Of a DNA stretch of 64,000 bases, positions 62,489-64,000 are shown piece by piece. The stretch is from positions 124,001 through 188,000 of the forward strand of contig JBMNEQ010000001.1 of the NCBI GenBank assembly GCA_050948865.1. The letters run 5' to 3'. The position numbers were made by a program, and so were the translations under genes. The notes beneath the pieces were generated by a model, which was not told where the DNA came from, did no database searches, and saw only the letters and a program-made list of their open reading frames with translations. Within the stretch, counting starts at the first letter, position 1. Every line of letters begins with the position of its first letter. This DNA comes from SKGN01 sp050948865 (GTDB lineage Bacteria; Bacillota_I; Bacilli_A; RF39; UBA660).

Positions 62489-64000
62489 GTGAAAAAAATA
62501 ATTCTTATTGTCTTTAAATTAGTATTAGTTATATTTATATTGTTTTTTTTTATTCATATAACTCTTTATTTTTATATAAAAACAATCCCTAAAATTGATT
62601 TAAAAAATATAAATAACATACAATTATATGATAAAGAGGGTAATCTTTTTTTTCAAGGTAATGGAAAAGAAGAATGGATTTCCTTAAAAAAAATGTCTCC
62701 TAATATTATAAAAGCAACAATTTCTATTGAAGATAAAAATTTTTTTAATCATTTTGGTTTTGATTATTTAAGAATTTTAAAATCCTTTTACAGAAATTTA
62801 AATGCAGGAAAAATTATTGAAGGTGCTTCTACTATTACACAACAATATGCAAAAAATTTGTATTTAGATTTTAATAAAACTTGGAAAAGAAAATTAATAG
62901 AATATTGGATTACGCTACAAATAGAAGTTCATTACAGTAAAGAAGAAATTTTAGAAGGTTATTTAAACACAATAAATTATGGAAATGGAATTTTTGGAAT
63001 TGAAAATGCTTCTAAATATTATTTTAATAAAAGTTCTTCTGAACTAACTCTCGCTGAGGCTACTATGTTAGCCGGAATCCCCCGTTCACCTAATAATTAT
63101 TCTCCACTATATGACGAAAAAATGGCTAAAAAAAGACAATATAAAGTTTTAACTAGTATGGTTAAAAATAAGTATATATCAGAAAAACAAAAAGAAGAAA
63201 ATTTTCAAAAGGAATTAGTCTTTTTTGGAAAAAAGGAGAAATATGATTTAAAAACTTTAATGTATTATCAAAAAACTGTTATTGACGAACTAAAACAAAT
63301 TAAAACTATACCTGAATCTTTAATAGAAACAGGGGGATTAAAAATTTATACTAATTTAGATATAAATGCTCAAACTATTTTAGAAAAAACAATGAAAAAT
63401 AATTTAAAAGATTATAAAGATATGCAAATAGCAATGGTAGTTATAGAACCTAAAACAGGAAAAATAATTGCTTTAACAGGTGGTCAAGATTATACACTTT
63501 CACAATTTAATCGAGCAACTGATTCAAAAAGACAAGTTGGCTCTACAATGAAGCCTTTTCTTTATTACGCAGCTTTAGAAAATGGATTTACTCCTTCTAC
63601 TACTTTTTTAAGTGAACCTACTGTTTTTACTTTTAATAATAATGAAACATATGCTCCTAAAAATTTTGCTGAACTTTATCCTCATAAACCTATCTCTATG
63701 ATCGCTGCTTTAGCATATTCAGATAATATCTATGCTATTAAAACTCATCTTTTTTTAGGAAAAGAAGTTTTAGTTGATACTATTAAACGTGTAGGAATAA
63801 AAGAAAAGATTAATCCTCATCCTTCTTTACCTTTAGGTACCGAAGAAATAAATATAATAGATTTTTTAACCGGCTATAATACTTTAGCTAACCTTGGAGT
63901 AAAAATGGATTTAAAAACGATTAATAGAATTGAAGATATTAATAATAATGTTCTTTATAAAAATAAAAAAGAAGGAATAACAGTTATTAATAAAAATATA
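62489..64000 (+). CDS. Class A penicillin-binding protein (PBP1 type), cut by window edge
   Basis: 504 codons are visible, starting with GTG after AAAGGA. One membrane helix (about 5-30), a GT51 transglycosylase domain with EDKNFFNHFGFD (catalytic Glu, about 84-95) and GASTITQQYAKNL (about 112-124), and a transpeptidase domain with the Ser in STMK (about 352-355) and SDN (about 412-414). The KTG motif lies outside. It polymerises and crosslinks peptidoglycan. It is divergent from argS. Confidence 0.95.
   Translation, partial: MKKIILIVFKLVLVIFILFFFIHITLYFYIKTIPKIDLKNINNIQLYDKEGNLFFQGNGKEEWISLKKMSPNIIKATISIEDKNFFNHFGFDYLRILKSFYRNLNAGKIIEGASTITQQYAKNLYLDFNKTWKRKLIEYWITLQIEVHYSKEEILEGYLNTINYGNGIFGIENASKYYFNKSSSELTLAEATMLAGIPRSPNNYSPLYDEKMAKKRQYKVLTSMVKNKYISEKQKEENFQKELVFFGKKEKYDLKTLMYYQKTVIDELKQIKTIPESLIETGGLKIYTNLDINAQTILEKTMKNNLKDYKDMQIAMVVIEPKTGKIIALTGGQDYTLSQFNRATDSKRQVGSTMKPFLYYAALENGFTPSTTFLSEPTVFTFNNNETYAPKNFAELYPHKPISMIAALAYSDNIYAIKTHLFLGKEVLVDTIKRVGIKEKINPHPSLPLGTEEINIIDFLTGYNTLANLGVKMDLKTINRIEDINNNVLYKNKKEGITVINKNI

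Noticed and set aside
1..64000. TGA read as Trp (Mycoplasma-type code)
   Set aside because: TGA ends several genes (for example the transposase and the phosphoesterase) and Trp is TGG in conserved places.
1..64000. CRISPR array, prophage, conjugative element or secretion cluster
   Set aside because: No spaced direct repeats, integrase, phage structural or conjugation genes are visible.

Overview
The window is about 64 kb of a very AT-rich, low-GC Firmicutes chromosome. TGA is a stop (for example at the end of the metallophosphoesterase and transposase genes) and Trp is TGG, so the code is standard and this is not a Mycoplasma-type genome. The set combines compact, Mollicutes-like gene content with sporulation genes: spoIIID, spoIIQ, spoIID, spoIIR, cwlD, a CotY/CotZ-type coat protein and mbl. 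My inference is an uncultured, small-genome, spore-forming member of the Bacilli, of the kind now placed near RF39/RFN20. No 16S rRNA is present to prove this.

Layout. 1-10 kb: aminoacyl-tRNA synthetases (alaS partial, cysS, gltX), an AI-2E family transporter, a YugP metallopeptidase, clpC and pgsA. 10-15 kb: an accessory island with a frameshifted pseudogene and a divergent restriction-modification pair, set between two diverged copies of a tRNA-His terminator region. 15-24 kb: walJ-dnaB-rplI-DHH phosphodiesterase, a transposase remnant without a catalytic core, cwlD-rpsI-rplM, and cdaA-cdaR (c-di-AMP synthesis). 24-35 kb: gpsA, pnp, rpsO, then the rimP-nusA-rnpM-dCMP deaminase-infB-rbfA-truB operon. 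An intact IS1634-type element is inserted at the truB 3' end, flanked by 417-bp direct repeats. 35-41 kb: a CAAX-type protease, a phosphoesterase, two likely spore coat genes with sigma-K-like promoters, an orphan kinase, a Cys-less EIIB-like protein and a SEDS glycosyltransferase. 41-49 kb: tRNA-Ala, rnj, pyrG with a degenerate glutaminase domain, hpf, csp and an AgrC/AgrA-like pair. 49-62 kb: a compressed version of the Bacillus argS-to-mbl region (tagO, mbl, spoIIID, spoIIQ, spoIID, ywzB, rpiB, rpmE, murA, fba, mntP, spoIIR, prmC, prfA, rpoE, argS). 62.5 kb to the end: a class A penicillin-binding protein, cut by the window edge.

How it fits together. The genes support translation and RNA turnover, peptidoglycan and wall precursor synthesis, c-di-AMP signalling and endospore formation. 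Reduction shows as domain loss or catalytic decay: RimP without its C-terminal domain, a GdpP-type phosphodiesterase without its membrane/PAS/GGDEF part, PyrG without its glutaminase cysteine, an SGNH hydrolase without its triad and an EIIB-like domain without its phospho-cysteine. Several genes expected in the conserved clusters are missing: ylxQ, ribF and glmM, plus the ctsR/mcsA/mcsB genes usually beside clpC. No CRISPR array, prophage or large gene cluster of a new type is visible. The most unusual items are the IS with very long target duplications that rebuild truB, the perfect palindrome between the restriction-modification genes, and the set of decayed enzymes.
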